Shown: positions 23,118 through 34,160 of the stretch, in pieces
Layout of the letters: each line of letters opens with the position of its first letter
Numbering within the stretch: position 1 is the first letter of the stretch
Origin: Agapanthus africanus
Lineage: Eukaryota > Streptophyta > Magnoliopsida > Asparagales > Amaryllidaceae
Assembly: GCA_030015575.1 (NCBI GenBank)
Contig: JASDDO010000006.1
Location: 373,634,137 to 373,698,136, forward strand
Direction: 5' to 3'
Length of the DNA: 64,000 nt
The notes under the pieces: generated by a model
Database searches by the model: none
What the model was told of the DNA's origin: nothing
Seen by the model: only the letters and a program-made list of their open reading frames with translations
Position numbers and translations under genes: made by a program

Positions 23118-23833
23118 AAGGTGGTTCTTTGTAAACCGGAAGATAGGGGCGCTTTTAGGGAATGTCACAAGCTCTTGACCTTCCTTTTCTGGCACCGGGT
23201 CAAAATCAATCTTCCTAATCTCATTTTGGAAGTAATCTCTTCGGCAAGCAACTTTGGACCTTCAAGAACCTGTCTTTTGGAATGATTTTCACAAGGATAT
23301 TCAGGCATTTCAAGGTTCCTTTGGAAGGGCAACAGTTAAGCACCGTGGATGCACCACTCGACATGTGCACCATAAATTGGATGAAATCCACGGCTGAGCG
23401 TGTGATGAGACAAGGCAATGTGGAAGAGAATGAAGACGCGGAAGATGCGCCAAATCAACCCATGCATGGTCCTAATGTTGCAAATATTTTTTATCGTTTC
23501 GATTCTTTGGAGTGAGAGTTGAGGTATGTGAGGGCTAATCAAGAAACTTTGACCAAAAATGTGGATGCTATGAGGAGAGAAAGTCGTGAGTCCCACGAAT
23601 ACATAGATGAAATATATGGGAGAGTAGTTTGGAAACAGCAATGCTAGGTTTGAGGATTTCCAAAGCGGCAAAGTCGAGAGTTCAAGAGGCAGGAGTTCCA
23701 AGGGTGGCAATGGTGATAATGTCAGTTGGGATACAATGGGGAGCAATGATGAGGCTTAGTGAGGAGATGATACCTTCTTTGTTTTTGTTTCTTTTTTGTT
23801 TTATGTTTGGATGCAAAAATGGATATTTGCTTT
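23118..23833 (+). pseudogene. Envelope-like ORF relic of SIRE-like copia element (unit 1)
   Basis: Fragments in neighbouring frames read LTFLFWHRVKINLPNLI (about 23170-23225), then a 77-codon stretch at 23282-23515 with IFRHFKVPL and DMCTINWMK. After a TGA stop, the same frame continues with a charged stretch (RYVRANQE, RRESRESHEY, GRVVWKQQ) of coiled-coil character to about 23646. The layout and wording resemble the third ORF downstream of RNase H in SIRE/Maximus copia elements; the related Athila-type envelope region is an alternative. Unit 2 has the same relic and the same TGA, so the damage is older than the duplication. The position upstream of a copia 3' LTR supports the call. Confidence 0.5.
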
Positions 23834-24287
23834 CAAGGTTCGAGAACTCGGTTTCGGTCTCTCATAATTTTATTTGTTTCGCTGGGTATCGGCTAGTTTT
23901 GCTAATCTTAGTTCGGATTTCGGTTTCGATGGTAATACAACATATATAGTTGTAGATACATTAAATACTTAAATTTATGGTTTTATATTACAAGACAATG
24001 TCCTAGTGTTTAAAAATATAGCGATTATGCAAAATATATTGAAAAGTGTATTTAGATAAGTATTAATATAGGGTTTGGGTTCACTATTTTGCGGTTTTCT
24101 AACAATGAAGGCCTGTAATGATTACAATGACAGTAAAAATGGTATTAAAAATAAGTTTTTAAAGGTTTCGGCTGAAATGATATTGTATGTTTGGTTTCGT
24201 ATCGGTTTCGGGTTTCGTATCGGTCTCCACCGAAACCGATACTAAACCACCACGTATCGGTGGTTTCGGCCGAAACCTCGAACCTTG
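23834..24287. mobile_element. hAT-type MITE (unit 1)
   Basis: 454 bp with terminal inverted repeats CAAGGTTCGAG at both ends, flanked by TTTGCTTT and TTTGTTTT, an 8-bp duplication with one change. It has no coding capacity. The right end is rich in nested inverted repeats, with the 16-bp palindrome GGTTTCGGCCGAAACC. Confidence 0.75.
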
Positions 24288-24358
24288 TTTGTTTTTTCTT
24301 TGACTAGTGTTTTTGAGTATGAACCAATGTTTTTGTGGGTGGTGTATCAAAATTTCTT
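24288..24358 (+). repeat. Copia 3' tail fragment ending at the array junction
   Basis: It matches 30044-30114. It ends in the TCTT microhomology at 24355-24358, where the sequence switches to the gypsy LTR fragment instead of continuing as at 30115. Confidence 0.75.
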
Positions 24359-24483
24359 ACCAATGACTACAAGCTTCTTCTTGCTGTTCAAAAGCAAATC
24401 AAACTTATAAATTGTGCTCAGGCCCAAGTACCCATTTATGTATTTTTGAAAAAAATTTGTACAAAAAGTTTAGGGTTATTACA
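24359..24483 (-). mobile_element. Truncated 3' LTR of gag-only gypsy element (unit 2)
   Basis: Matches 220-345, including the cut at TCTT/ACCAA and the inverted LTR start at the right end (here ATTACA). Confidence 0.78.
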
Positions 24484-24565
24484 TTCTACCCTTCTTAAAA
24501 AAAATTCGCCCTTGAAATTTGTAAAAGGAAAGTGTAACAGATTTAAGAAAAGTTTGGTGATAGAA

Positions 24566-25906
24566 CTATTGGTAGTGTATGAAAAATATGTGAGAGAACG
24601 AAAGAATGCGAGAGATTTGAAAAGAGTTGAGGAAATTACTAGGTTTACCTTGGTCTACGGCCTCTGCTTCTTCGGCCGCTAAAAGGAAAGCCTGACGCCG
24701 TGGTTCATTCCTCCTAACTGGAGGCACATTCCTCTGTCCTTGGGGCATGTTTCTCTGCCCTCGAGGCATGTTCCTCGGTGCCTGATGGAATTGGCGAGTA
24801 GATGGTGCAGGTGGTGGAGCAGGGAGTGCAATGCGAGGTGCAGGAGCCTGGATAGCTGACCGCTGCACGTAGTTGGTGGGTGGGTGAGCCAGGTTGCTTC
24901 TATAAGGACAGTTTCCAATTCCATGATTGGATGCGCCACAAACTAGACACTGGCTTTTCGCGTGCCTACAGTCCTTCCACAAGTGTCCATTCCTCTTGTA
25001 ATAGAAGAAAAAACCTGGACTCGACTAGTTATTGATTTCTTCCGATCTCCTGGGTTCAACAGTTGGTCTTGAAGAGGCACCTCCTACTATCTGATTGGCA
25101 GGACGCTTCACTCCGGCAGATTGATATCTGCCCTTCTTCTTCACCACTGCCTCATATCTTTGGGCAGCTTTCAAAGCTATATCATGGGTTGGGAAATCCC
25201 CTGTAGCTAATGCAGCTTGGATTTCCGGGTCCAACCCTTGCTGAAATCTTCTAGCTCTGATCTCATCGATCGGTATCAGGTGTGCCGCGAACTTATTAAG
25301 GTATTGTGTTAGCTGTGTAGTATGTGATATATTGAAAATAGAATTATTGAGACATATCTTACCGACTGAGTATAGTGAACTCGGTACCATACTCATGTAC
25401 AGATTTGGTCCACATTGAACCTTATTGTAGATGGATGAACTGCTGCTCCATATCAAAGCGAACAGTCTCAGGGAAGTACTTTGCGTCGAACATGTCGCGG
25501 AAAATTTTCCATTCGATCGGTTGGGCGAGATGGCTTTCTTCCGCCTTCCACCAAACCCGTCCATTGTCCGTAAATTGTAGCTTCTCAATACGGACCCAAG
25601 CTATCTCTGGCACTTGTGCCGCTGCCAGATCGTCCTCAATGCTCTGAGCCCATTCCTCAGCTTCCAGCGGGCTCTCCTTTCCTGAGAATTGCTTGGGATG
25701 CAAGGCTCTGAATTGCTTTACCCCAAGTGCCTCAGCCTCAGGACGGTTCATCAATATAGCAGTCTGCTGCTGCTGTCCTCTAGGAGGTTGCAGATCGCCT
25801 TGAGCAGTACTGTCTGCTCATTGATTGGAGCAGTGACGGGAGGTGTAAGTGGTAGCGGTGGAGGAGTGTTGTTGACATTCGTGCTGGTGTTGTTTGTGGA
25901 ATCCAT
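24566..25906 (-). pseudogene. Broken gag of a Tekay-related gypsy element (unit 2)
   Basis: Better preserved than unit 1 at both ends. The start ATG lies at 25906-25904, giving MDSTNNTSTN and a Pro/Thr-rich N-terminus. A frameshift near 25785 precedes the capsid core (25754-25423). Compared with unit 1, Gln has become a TAA stop near 25422. After the intron-like segment (25293-25362) come the RARRF region and a zinc knuckle CLVCGASNHGIGNC with all four ligands. The C-terminus is rich in Arg, Gln and Pro (RGQRNMPQGQRN). The stop is at 24566-24568. No pol follows. Confidence 0.8.
25293..25362 (-). other. Candidate 70-nt intron inside gypsy gag (unit 2)
   Basis: Same length, GTAAGATATG donor and CTAAC branch site as in unit 1. 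The acceptor has changed: the last base is A instead of G (AATAA then G), moving the nearest AG one base downstream and out of frame. If spliced as drawn it would shift the frame. Confidence 0.6.
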
Positions 25907-26067
25907 AATCTTGAATGAAAAATTAGGGTTATGAGATTCAAAGAATTTTGAAGTAGTGAGATTCAAGGAATATGTAATATAAAGAATGTTTTCAGTTGCT
26001 GTTTCTTGTGTTATATTGCTTAGTATGTCCCACGCAGAACTGACCTGCATGGGCTACCAACAAAACC

Positions 26068-28887
26068 TGTCATGCCCCGCTTTCCGGTGTACAGGCAGAG
26101 GGCGCGACGGGCCCGCTACGTATTTACTCAGAAGTAAATACGCTAAGCGTAACTAAGCAATATAAAAGAAATATACACAAGAGACAAATGTAATGAACAA
26201 CAACTTTATTTATCAATATTCTTTTTACAATACATCAGAAAAGTAAATACATGGAATGGAAGCAATGCCTAAACAGTGGTATAACAGAAATGAAAATACA
26301 GAAATGAAATGTACAAGTAACTAGAGCTCCGGGTCGAAAGCTATCTGATCAAAATCCTCGCTGGTGGGCTCGATCTCCTGAAGGTCCGATCCACCTGACA
26401 ACATTCCAAAGAAGAAGGAGAAGGAATGTCGTCAGCGAACAATCGCTCGGTAAGTCCCAAAGATAAGAGAGAAATAGAATAGACAGAGAAAGAGTGTAGC
26501 TTTTAAAGTTGTATTATATTGTTAACGCTGTTGTTTGTAGCTTGGTACAGAAAATGCCAGTGTATACATGGGGAGTCCAATTTACACCGTGGACTTTGGT
26601 AACCCGTAATACAAGGCTCCATCGATAATACCACGGAACAACGGCATGGATATAATTACGTCTTAAGTGACCATCTCGTGCCACCTTTAACATATTCCAT
26701 ACCAGTCTACCCCTTATAAACCCCGCAATATCTTGATTGTATTGTATGTATTGTATTATCTTGTAATTTAAATTGTATAGATGGATGACTTGCCAGAACC
26801 ATGATATCAGTAAATGGATGTAATTGGAGGATCATGTAGATGGATGTATATCCATGGTTCGGTTCGGTCAATATAGATTGATTAGATTGAATAGACGGAC
26901 TCATAGATTTATGTTGTATTGAAGTTTGATATTTGAATCATATTCAAGTCAGATTGATTATATTGAGACTCAGTCTGAGTCAGACAATTAGAAAAGAAAT
27001 TGAATCCTGAATTAGGTTTTGGTGTTATCGGTAACTGCTGCACATGGACGGCAGGACGTCTTTTTCAAAGACGATTACCGTGTTGATAACACCGTTTGTT
27101 AAGTTGTCTACCTTAAATAGGAAAGCGCCCATATCTCCAGCTCCCTGAGGCTCAAGAGACTGGTTCGGCTTAAACCTATATTTACTAGGGTCCTTAGGGT
27201 AATGTATAGAACTTGAGGGGGTTTTATGTAAAAATAATTTTGTATAATTTTCAAAATAGACCTCAAGCATTTAATTATCGTCTTTAGAGTTTTCATAGAT
27301 GTATATTTTATGTATGTGGCATTTCTAGTGAATAAAATCTAATTTCATAATATATGGTATTTAATTGTAAATTATTGAACTTGAATAGAATTGCATGGTA
27401 TTTTCATGTAAATTGATTCTTTTAATTTAGAAAAGTTGAAATATTTATATTATATCAAAATTAGATATTTTTATGATACATATATATATATATATATAAT
27501 AATTTTAATTTATTATTTTTTTCTAGAAATCTCATTTTCTTAAAAAATGATATTAAAATTTCCATCGGAATCCGAATGCTCCTTGTGGAGGTCTGAATTC
27601 CGCTCTTCTAGACCCAAGGATGTGCGATAAACCGCACAATCCCAAAAACAGGGCTCCCCAAAAATGGGTTGTAGAGGTACAATTTCATGGAAAGATTTAA
27701 TACACTTTTATAGAAAATGATTTTGTAAGTTTAGGGTATTTAATTGTAAATTCGTATTTTCCGTATTCTATGTTCCCAAAAAATATCGTGCTATGATAGA
27801 GATGTGTGTTGTGAGGAGGTACGTCATTACCTCATGAACTATCTAAAAGTTTAGCAAGGAATTATAATGATTCATGTCGAACTAAATTATATGGTATTTT
27901 TCTGTAAAAGTGCGATAAAAATTGAAATATAGATTCTTTTGATATGAAACTTGTCAAGATATTTTTTTAATGTTTAATGATCATGATGGGAGAGTTTGGT
28001 ATTATTGTGTTTAAGAAAAATATGATTTTTAAGGAAAAACCGAATCGGAAGTCGGATTAACTCCACTTCCGTCGGATTTTAGAATTCTAAATTTTTAGAA
28101 TAATAAAAAGAAGGGGAAGAAAGGACTTACAGGATGATTGCGTAGAGGAGAAGAAGTGGAAGATGTGGGAGGGTCCGGTGTATCGTTTCCTCATCGGGAA
28201 CTTCTCGGGTCATCGCCGGAAGTTCGTCGGAGCTTCGCCCTCTGCTAACTCCACTTGTACACAAAAGACTTTGAATTTTTCTTGATAATTTGGGCAGTGA
28301 TTTGTGAGTGGGGAGGGGTGATTTGAGGTATAATATTTATAGGAAAAATTAGGCTTTAGGGATATGAAAAAGTGTATTAAAAATTTATATTAAAAATGAA
28401 TTAATTGTGTGTTTTAAATTGCTCTGTAAATGTACAGGGAATTTAAATAATATAGAGGTTATGGGGGAGTTAAAGATTCGCCAGAGAAATGAAAAAATTA
28501 GGGTTTTTTGCGGAGTCGACCGGCGGTGCCGACCGATTCCTGCTTCCCACCGGCCTGAGTCGGGGCCCGCCTCGTCGTCACGTGTCGCCGACTCTTGAAC
28601 TAGCCTCGTGGACCCGTTTGTTTTATGTGTGACTCTTGGTTTTATGGGTTATGCACGTGTAGACTCTTGGGCTTCTAAAAATATTAAAAGAAAAATAATT
28701 AAAAATAATGTGTAGCTGATGGGATTTGAACTCTGGTGCTTTGGTTCAGCAATGCAAGGTCTTACCAAAAAGCTACAAGCTCCTTCTTGCTGTTCAAAAG
28801 CAAATCAAACTTATAAATTATGCTCAAGCTCAAGTACCCCTTTCTGTATTTTAAAAAAAATTGTACAGAAAGTTTAGAGTTGTTACA
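26068..28887 (-). mobile_element. Complete LTR of gag-only gypsy element (unit 2)
   Basis: 2820 bp from TGTCATGCC to GTTGTTACA (plus strand), the uninterrupted counterpart of the split LTR in unit 1. Bases 26744-26748 (GTATG) are the empty target of the Tekay composite. A (TA)n run lies near 27478-27500. No gene is seen in it. Confidence 0.82.
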
Positions 28888-29582
28888 AAGGTGGTTCTTT
28901 GTAAACCGGAAGATAGGGGCGCTTTTAGGGAATGTCACAAGCTCTTGACCTTCCTTTTTTGGCACCGGGTCAAATAAATCTTCCTAATCTCATTTTGGAA
29001 ATAATCTCATCGGCAAGCAACTTTGGACCTTCAAGAACCTGCCTTTTGGAATGATTTTCATAAGGATATTCAGGCATTTCAAGGTTCCTTTGGAAGGGCA
29101 ACAGTTAAGCACCGTGGATGCACCACTAGACATGTGCACCATAAATCTGATGAAATCCACGGCTGAGCGTGCGATGAGACAAGGCAATATGGAAGAGGAT
29201 GAAGAGACGGAAGATGCTCCCAATCAACCCATGCACGATCCTAATGTTGCAAGTATTTTTTATCGTTTCAATTCTTTGGAGTGAGAGGTGAGGTATGTGA
29301 GAGCTAATCAAGAAACTTTGATCAAAAATGTAGATGCTGTGAGAAGAGAAAGTCATGAGTCCCACGAATACATAGATGACATATATGGGAGAGTAGTTTG
29401 GAAACAGCAATGCTAGGTTTGAGGATTTCCAAAGCGGCAAAGTCGAGAGTTCAAGAGGCAGGAGTTCCAAGGGTGGCAATGGTGATAATGTCAGTTGGGA
29501 TACAATAGGGAGCAATGATAGGCTTAGTGAGGAGGTGAGACCTTCTTTGTTTTTGTTTTATGTTTGGATGCAAAAATGGATA
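28888..29582 (+). pseudogene. Envelope-like ORF relic of SIRE-like copia element (unit 2)
   Basis: Counterpart of 23118-23833, with the 77-codon piece at 29051-29284 (IFRHFKVPL, DMCTINLMK), the same TGA, and the charged coiled-coil-like continuation (RYVRANQE, GRVVWKQQ) to about 29416. It is collinear with the copia 3' tail and the LTR at 31049, which supports a SIRE/Maximus-type element. Function is inferred from family layout only. Confidence 0.5.
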
Positions 29583-29590
29583 TTTGTTTT

Positions 29591-30043
29591 CAAGGTTCGA
29601 GAACTCGGTTTCGGTCTCTCATAATTTTATTTGTTTCGCTGGGTTTCGGCTAGTTTCGCTAATCTCGGTTCGGATTTCGGTTTCGATGGTAATACAACAT
29701 ATGTAGTTGTAGATATATTAAATACTTAAATTTATGGTTTTATATTACAAGACAATGTCCTAGTGTTTAAAAATCTAGCGATTATGCAAAATATATTGAA
29801 AAGTGTATTTAGATAAGTATTAATATAGGGTTTGGGTTCACTATTTTGCAGTTTTCTAACAACAAAGGCCTGTAATGATCACAATGACAGTAAAAATGGT
29901 ATTAAAAATATGTTTTTAAAGGTTTCGGATGAAACGATATTGTATGGTTGGTTTTGTATCGGTTTCGGATTTTGTATCGGTCTCCACCGAAACCGATACG
30001 AACCACCACGTATCGGTGGTTTCGGCCGAAACCTCAAACCTTG
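29591..30043. mobile_element. hAT-type MITE with perfect 8-bp duplication (unit 2)
   Basis: 453 bp, starting CAAGGTTCGAG and ending CTCAAACCTTG, flanked on both sides by TTTGTTTT (29583-29590 and 30044-30051). The 8-bp duplication and short terminal repeats mark a non-autonomous hAT element. Confidence 0.82.
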
Positions 30044-30114
30044 TTTGTTTTTGCTTTGACGAGTGTTTTTGAGTATGAACCGATGTTTTTGTGGGCGGTG
30101 TATCAAAATTTCTT

Positions 30115-31048
30115 CTATGGTTTTATCTCTATTAATCTTAATTGCAATTTGTTCTCTTCATATGAGTTACTTTTATATATGCCGTGTTTTTGCTCAAAAC
30201 TAAGTTAACACTTACCTATGGATGTGTGTCGTTAACTTGCTTACACAAAATTCGTGCTCTTTGAGATTATCGATGTATGTTAAAGGAATTTGTGTGCAAG
30301 TTTGCCTCCAATGTGACTAGTGTGATCATTTCTCTCGTGCTATTACACTTAATGATTTAATATTTCATAATAGTGTGCAAAACTTGGGATGTGCATAAGA
30401 AAACCAAAGGTACATTTTTTGGCATATATTTTACTAAGTATCATCTTACCCAAATGGCCTCCGCAACTCTCGTCAGCGGAACCCAATTGTGGATTTATTG
30501 TTTATAACATATCCTAAGATCTAGCGGAATGTGTTTAAGGTCTTCATGGGCTTGCCGACACTAAAAATGAGAAAACCCTATTTTGCGATATTTTTATCTC
30601 ATCTTTTCCATCATATTAGAACTTGATTATATATTGCATATGGTTATCTTGCATGTATCGCTTACTTTTGCCTATCCTTTATACATGCTTGTTGATATGA
30701 GCTCAATGCTTGTTTATCAAAGTTATTTAAATGTTTAACTTTAACTCTTGCTCAGATTAACTCCTATTAGTTTCGTATGCATACATTTAGAGGGGTTATT
30801 CAAACATTTAACTTACCTTTGGTGTACGCATGTGTCTAGAGTGAATTATTCAAACGTTTAATTTCTTAGGACATCATTTTTTATTATGCCAAAAAGGGGG
30901 AGAGTAATAGATTCATATCAATATATTGAAGTTATTCAAACATTTAACTTCTGTATATTGATCTTTTTATCAATTATTGAAGATTATTCAGACATTTGAT
31001 TTTCAATATCTTCTATTAATATTTTGACATCATCAAAAAGGAAAAGAT
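30115..31048 (+). mobile_element. 3' untranslated tail of SIRE-like copia element
   Basis: AT-rich sequence without a gene. Purine tracts occur at about 30890-30905 (AAAAAGGGGGAGAG) and just before the LTR (AAAAAGGAAAAGAT, 31035-31048), the expected place for the polypurine tract. A short motif TTATTCAAACATTTAACTT recurs several times with variation between 30790 and 31000. Confidence 0.65.
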
Positions 31049-33087
31049 TGATGGCTTATGGATTTTTATAATCCTACTATTTAGTTTTGATGATGTTATA
31101 CAATATTAATAGATTTATACATGTGTTTCATATTGCATATTTTATAACATTGTATATGAGTTTGGTCGTATTTAAGAAAGATTTCAGGATATCAACCGAC
31201 AAAAGCCTACGATGGAGGATGAAGAAAATTGAGTTAAAACGACAAATCTATTGGAGATTGAAGGATAAAAGACTAGAGCTCCTTAATGATCACATTCAAG
31301 CTCCAAAAGCTAAGGAGCCCAAAGTCCAAGTTCAAAAGAATTCAAGAAATCGAAGATTTAAGAGCTCGTGTCGAGACATCAGAAGATTCAAGATTTGGCA
31401 AAAGAATGATCTCGACATAGAAAATCAATGTGAGTACTCGTGACTATGGAAAACATCATATTAAGCTCTTGCACACAATCTTCGTATTATCTATGAAAAA
31501 CTTGTGTTGGTTTTTGTTTAAAATCTTTTTCAAAAACCAAGTTCAATTTTGTCTGAAAAATCTTTCTTCAGACGTCTACACAATTTTACTTCAAACGTCG
31601 GTCCTGTTTTCCAAAACATGCGCAAGTTTTAAAATATCAGTTTCTTGGTTCAGAACAAACATCTGAAGCTTACCAGAACAAACGTTTGGATGTTCTCTGC
31701 TTTAATTGTTTAAAACATTTTGACAGAACAAACGTCTGTCAATACTTCTTCATGCGTCTGTTTGTTCTCTGGATTTTTATTGGCTTTAAACTCTTTACAG
31801 GACAAATGTCCTTCGATATTTCTTCATACGTCTGTTTGTTCTCTGGTTTTTCATTGGTCTAAAACTTTTTATAAAACAAACATCTGTCCAAACTTCTTCA
31901 GACGTCTGGTTGTTCTCTGTATTTTCATGGCATAAAAACTTTTTATAGAAACAAACGTCTGAACCTATTTAGCACAAACGTCTGAAGATTTAAAACTTTG
32001 AAAATCTTTTTTTTTCCAGACGTGTGTCACTTGTTCTTCAAACATCTGTTTGTTCTCTGTATTTTCATTGGTCACATGTTTTGAAAACTACGGTAAACGT
32101 CTGAAGCTATTTTAGACAAACGTCTGAAGCTCAAAATTATTTTGAAACATTTCTTTTTCAGACGTTAGTGTCTCTTTCTTCAAATATTTGTTTGTCTTCT
32201 GTGCTTTCTTGCCTTCTTGTAAAAACTATCGGCAAACGTCTGAAGCTTTTTCAAACAAATGTCTGAAGCTTTTTATAGCCGATGCTGATCCTTCTTCAGA
32301 CGTCTGTCTGGTTGAACTTCGGACGTATGATAACGGTTCTTTTTTTTTTACTGATTTGACTTATGACGGCCAGTTTTTCTTGAGTGGTATTTATTAAGAA
32401 TTGTTTTGGGTTTTGAACAGCCAAGACTTGCAAAATTATTCTGAAATATTCCAAAGCCTTTTTCTCATTTCTTGTGAAAGCAAAAACTTGATTTTGATTA
32501 TCTTTTCTCTCACACACTCAAAAGAAAAAAGAGCTTAATTTGATTATTTCATACTCATTGAGTATTAGTTGTGAGTTTTAAGAGAAACTCCTTTGAGAGT
32601 ATCGTACTTCATTATAAACCCTCTTCTTGTTTTTGTGTGTGAATATCTTGGAGTGTTAGAGAGTCATTTGTAAGAAAGAAGTTGCGGGTGCGCAACTTGT
32701 TGTCTCGGTGGAGACGTGTTTTAGTGGAACGGGCCCGTACGCCTAAACATATAGGACTAGAGAATCTCCTGAACCTCTCTAAACGACTCGTGTTTGCGTT
32801 TGTTATTTCTTTCTCTTCCTTTAGATTTCAATTGCTGAGATAGAAATTGAATGCTCAACACCTTTTTGCTCTTTATGCTCTTTACTTACTTGATTGTTAT
32901 ATCTATTGCTTACTATATATTTATGTGTTCACAATTGTAGATTGTTTAGTCTCTTATCCTTATTGGTATATATCCTTTGCTTAAGGTTGCAATCGTGTTT
33001 GATTTGCAGGTGTAGTTTGTAGTATTTTTTAATCCGAGCATATCGGTTACCTTGTCCTATTCACCCCCCTCTCTAGGACAACTTTCA
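31049..33087 (+). mobile_element. 3' LTR of SIRE-like copia element (left copy)
   Basis: 2039 bp, starts TGATGGCTTATGG and ends ACAACTTTCA. It matches the split LTR at 42740-42850 plus 60128-62152, whose right end meets a copia primer site; that fixes the ends and orientation. The next five bases, CATCA (33088-33092), equal the five bases before the other LTR (42735-42739). Between about 31560 and 32330 it carries some 17 copies of an ACGTCTG-type motif in both orientations. ORFs in it are not coding. Confidence 0.85.
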
Positions 33088-33300
33088 CATCATCTATCAT
33101 GTCACTGGGTTTCTTACCGCCAAGAGTTTTAAACGGCCCTTCTTTTACAAGAAATGCCTTAACCCTTCTCTGCCACATCGAGAAGTTCAGTTTTCCATTA
33201 AATTTCTTCACCTCGAACTTGGTGCTATTGACCTTGTTATCCGTAACCCTTAATTTCGAAGAAAAATACTTTCCCTCGGATCCTTATGAACCAATTAAAT
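33088..33300 (-). pseudogene. N-terminal gag fragment of a minus-strand copia element
   Basis: On the minus strand the frame reads KFEVKKFNGKLNFSMWQRR, then KAFLVKEGPFKTLGG, the conserved start of gag in Tork/Tnt1-type copia elements. It is cut at 33088 by the SIRE-like element. The next part of the same reading frame is found at 42739-42633, not beside it. No clear ATG remains at the N-terminus. Confidence 0.75.
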
Positions 33301-33372
33301 AGAATCACAATCTAAGAGGATGGGGAACGGACACAAGTGTCGTCATCCACCGTAGATCGAAAAACTAAAGAA

Positions 33373-33388
33373 CGTGGCTCTGATGCCA
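33373..33388 (-). other. Primer binding site of minus-strand copia element
   Basis: Minus strand TGGCATCAGAGCCACG, one change from the initiator-Met core TGGTATCAGAGCC, located just inside the LTR beginning at 33391 and upstream of gag. Confidence 0.7.
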
Positions 33389-33390
33389 GT

Positions 33391-34160
33391 TGTGGGCGTG
33401 CAGCGGAGACTAGCACCAACCTTGATGGATCTAAATTAAGACCCTTTTAACGGATAATAACTCGAACAAACGCAAAATCAAATAACAGAAAAGAAGAGAT
33501 TCGGGAAAAGGGGGAGAACACTTTATCAGAACTTTAGAAAAAACTTTACAAGAGTTGCAAACCCTCTCCTTATAGATCTCCAACGAGATCTCCTTATTCT
33601 TCTCTCTAAGTTCTCCTTAATGGCGCCTTCATCCCTTATGGAGCCGCCATTTCGCCTCCCTTAAACCTTATGATCAAGATTGCACGCTTTAAACTTTAAC
33701 CCTAGCATTCTATTTATAACCTAAATACAATCTGAATTATAATAGGAATACATTAATTACAAAACTGCCGCTTAGAAAACTTAGTTTCGAGATAAACTTG
33801 AATCTGCACATGCAACAACCGGCAACAGACTTCTTGAGCCGGCTCAAAACTTGCCGAGTTCTCTGTCTCTAGAAGATGACTCAACCTATTTGGGTTCAGG
33901 TTGAGTTCATGCTAATTTCCACGCTTAGGTTATAGTCAGGTTTGGAATCTCGCCGATCCGGATCCAAGATGGCCAATTCCAATTTAAAAAATGATCGTAC
34001 GAATTCCAATACCGATGTCGTCCAATATTGAGAAATATTGGGCTTACCATTGGATAAGTGGAGATTCATAATTAAGTTTATTAATGGATCAATGGGTTTA
34101 TTAATGGGTTAATGGTTTTATTAATAGGTTATTGCTTCTTATGGTTTATTTGACATCATT
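33391..34160 (-). mobile_element. LTR of minus-strand copia element (right end uncertain)
   Basis: Its inner end is set by the primer site (TGTGGGCGTGCAG on the plus strand). A TATA-type motif (TATAAATAG on the minus strand, near 33712) precedes a likely transcribed part. The outer end is placed near TTTGACA at about 34157 only because it would give a TG start on the minus strand; no second LTR is present for comparison. Confidence 0.5.

Larger units (their letters stand above)
216..24358. repeat. Unit 1 of a ~5.76-kb tandem array
   Basis: The unit holds, in order, a truncated LTR, a purine tract, gag (minus strand), a full LTR interrupted by the Tekay composite, the envelope-like relic of a copia element, a MITE, and the copia tail. 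Without the 18.36-kb Tekay insertion and one duplicated target it is about 5.78 kb, close to unit 2 (about 5.76 kb). The two units align along their whole length with scattered substitutions and small indels, so they are a true tandem duplication rather than independent insertions. Confidence 0.85.
24355..30114. repeat. Unit 2 of the ~5.76-kb tandem array
   Basis: Same order as unit 1 without the Tekay composite: truncated LTR (24359-24483), gag (24566-25906), LTR (26068-28887), envelope-like relic (28888-29582), MITE (29591-30043), copia tail. Its right end at TCTT (30111-30114) continues into unique copia tail, so this is the last unit of the array. Confidence 0.85.

Noticed and set aside
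22635..23285. 216-codon ORF
   Set aside because: It crosses the LTR end into the envelope-like relic and is broken in unit 2; only its last part matches real coding sequence.
31087..31443. 118-codon ORF in the SIRE-like LTR
   Set aside because: Basic, low-complexity, not conserved as an ORF in the right LTR (stops near 60200-60330).
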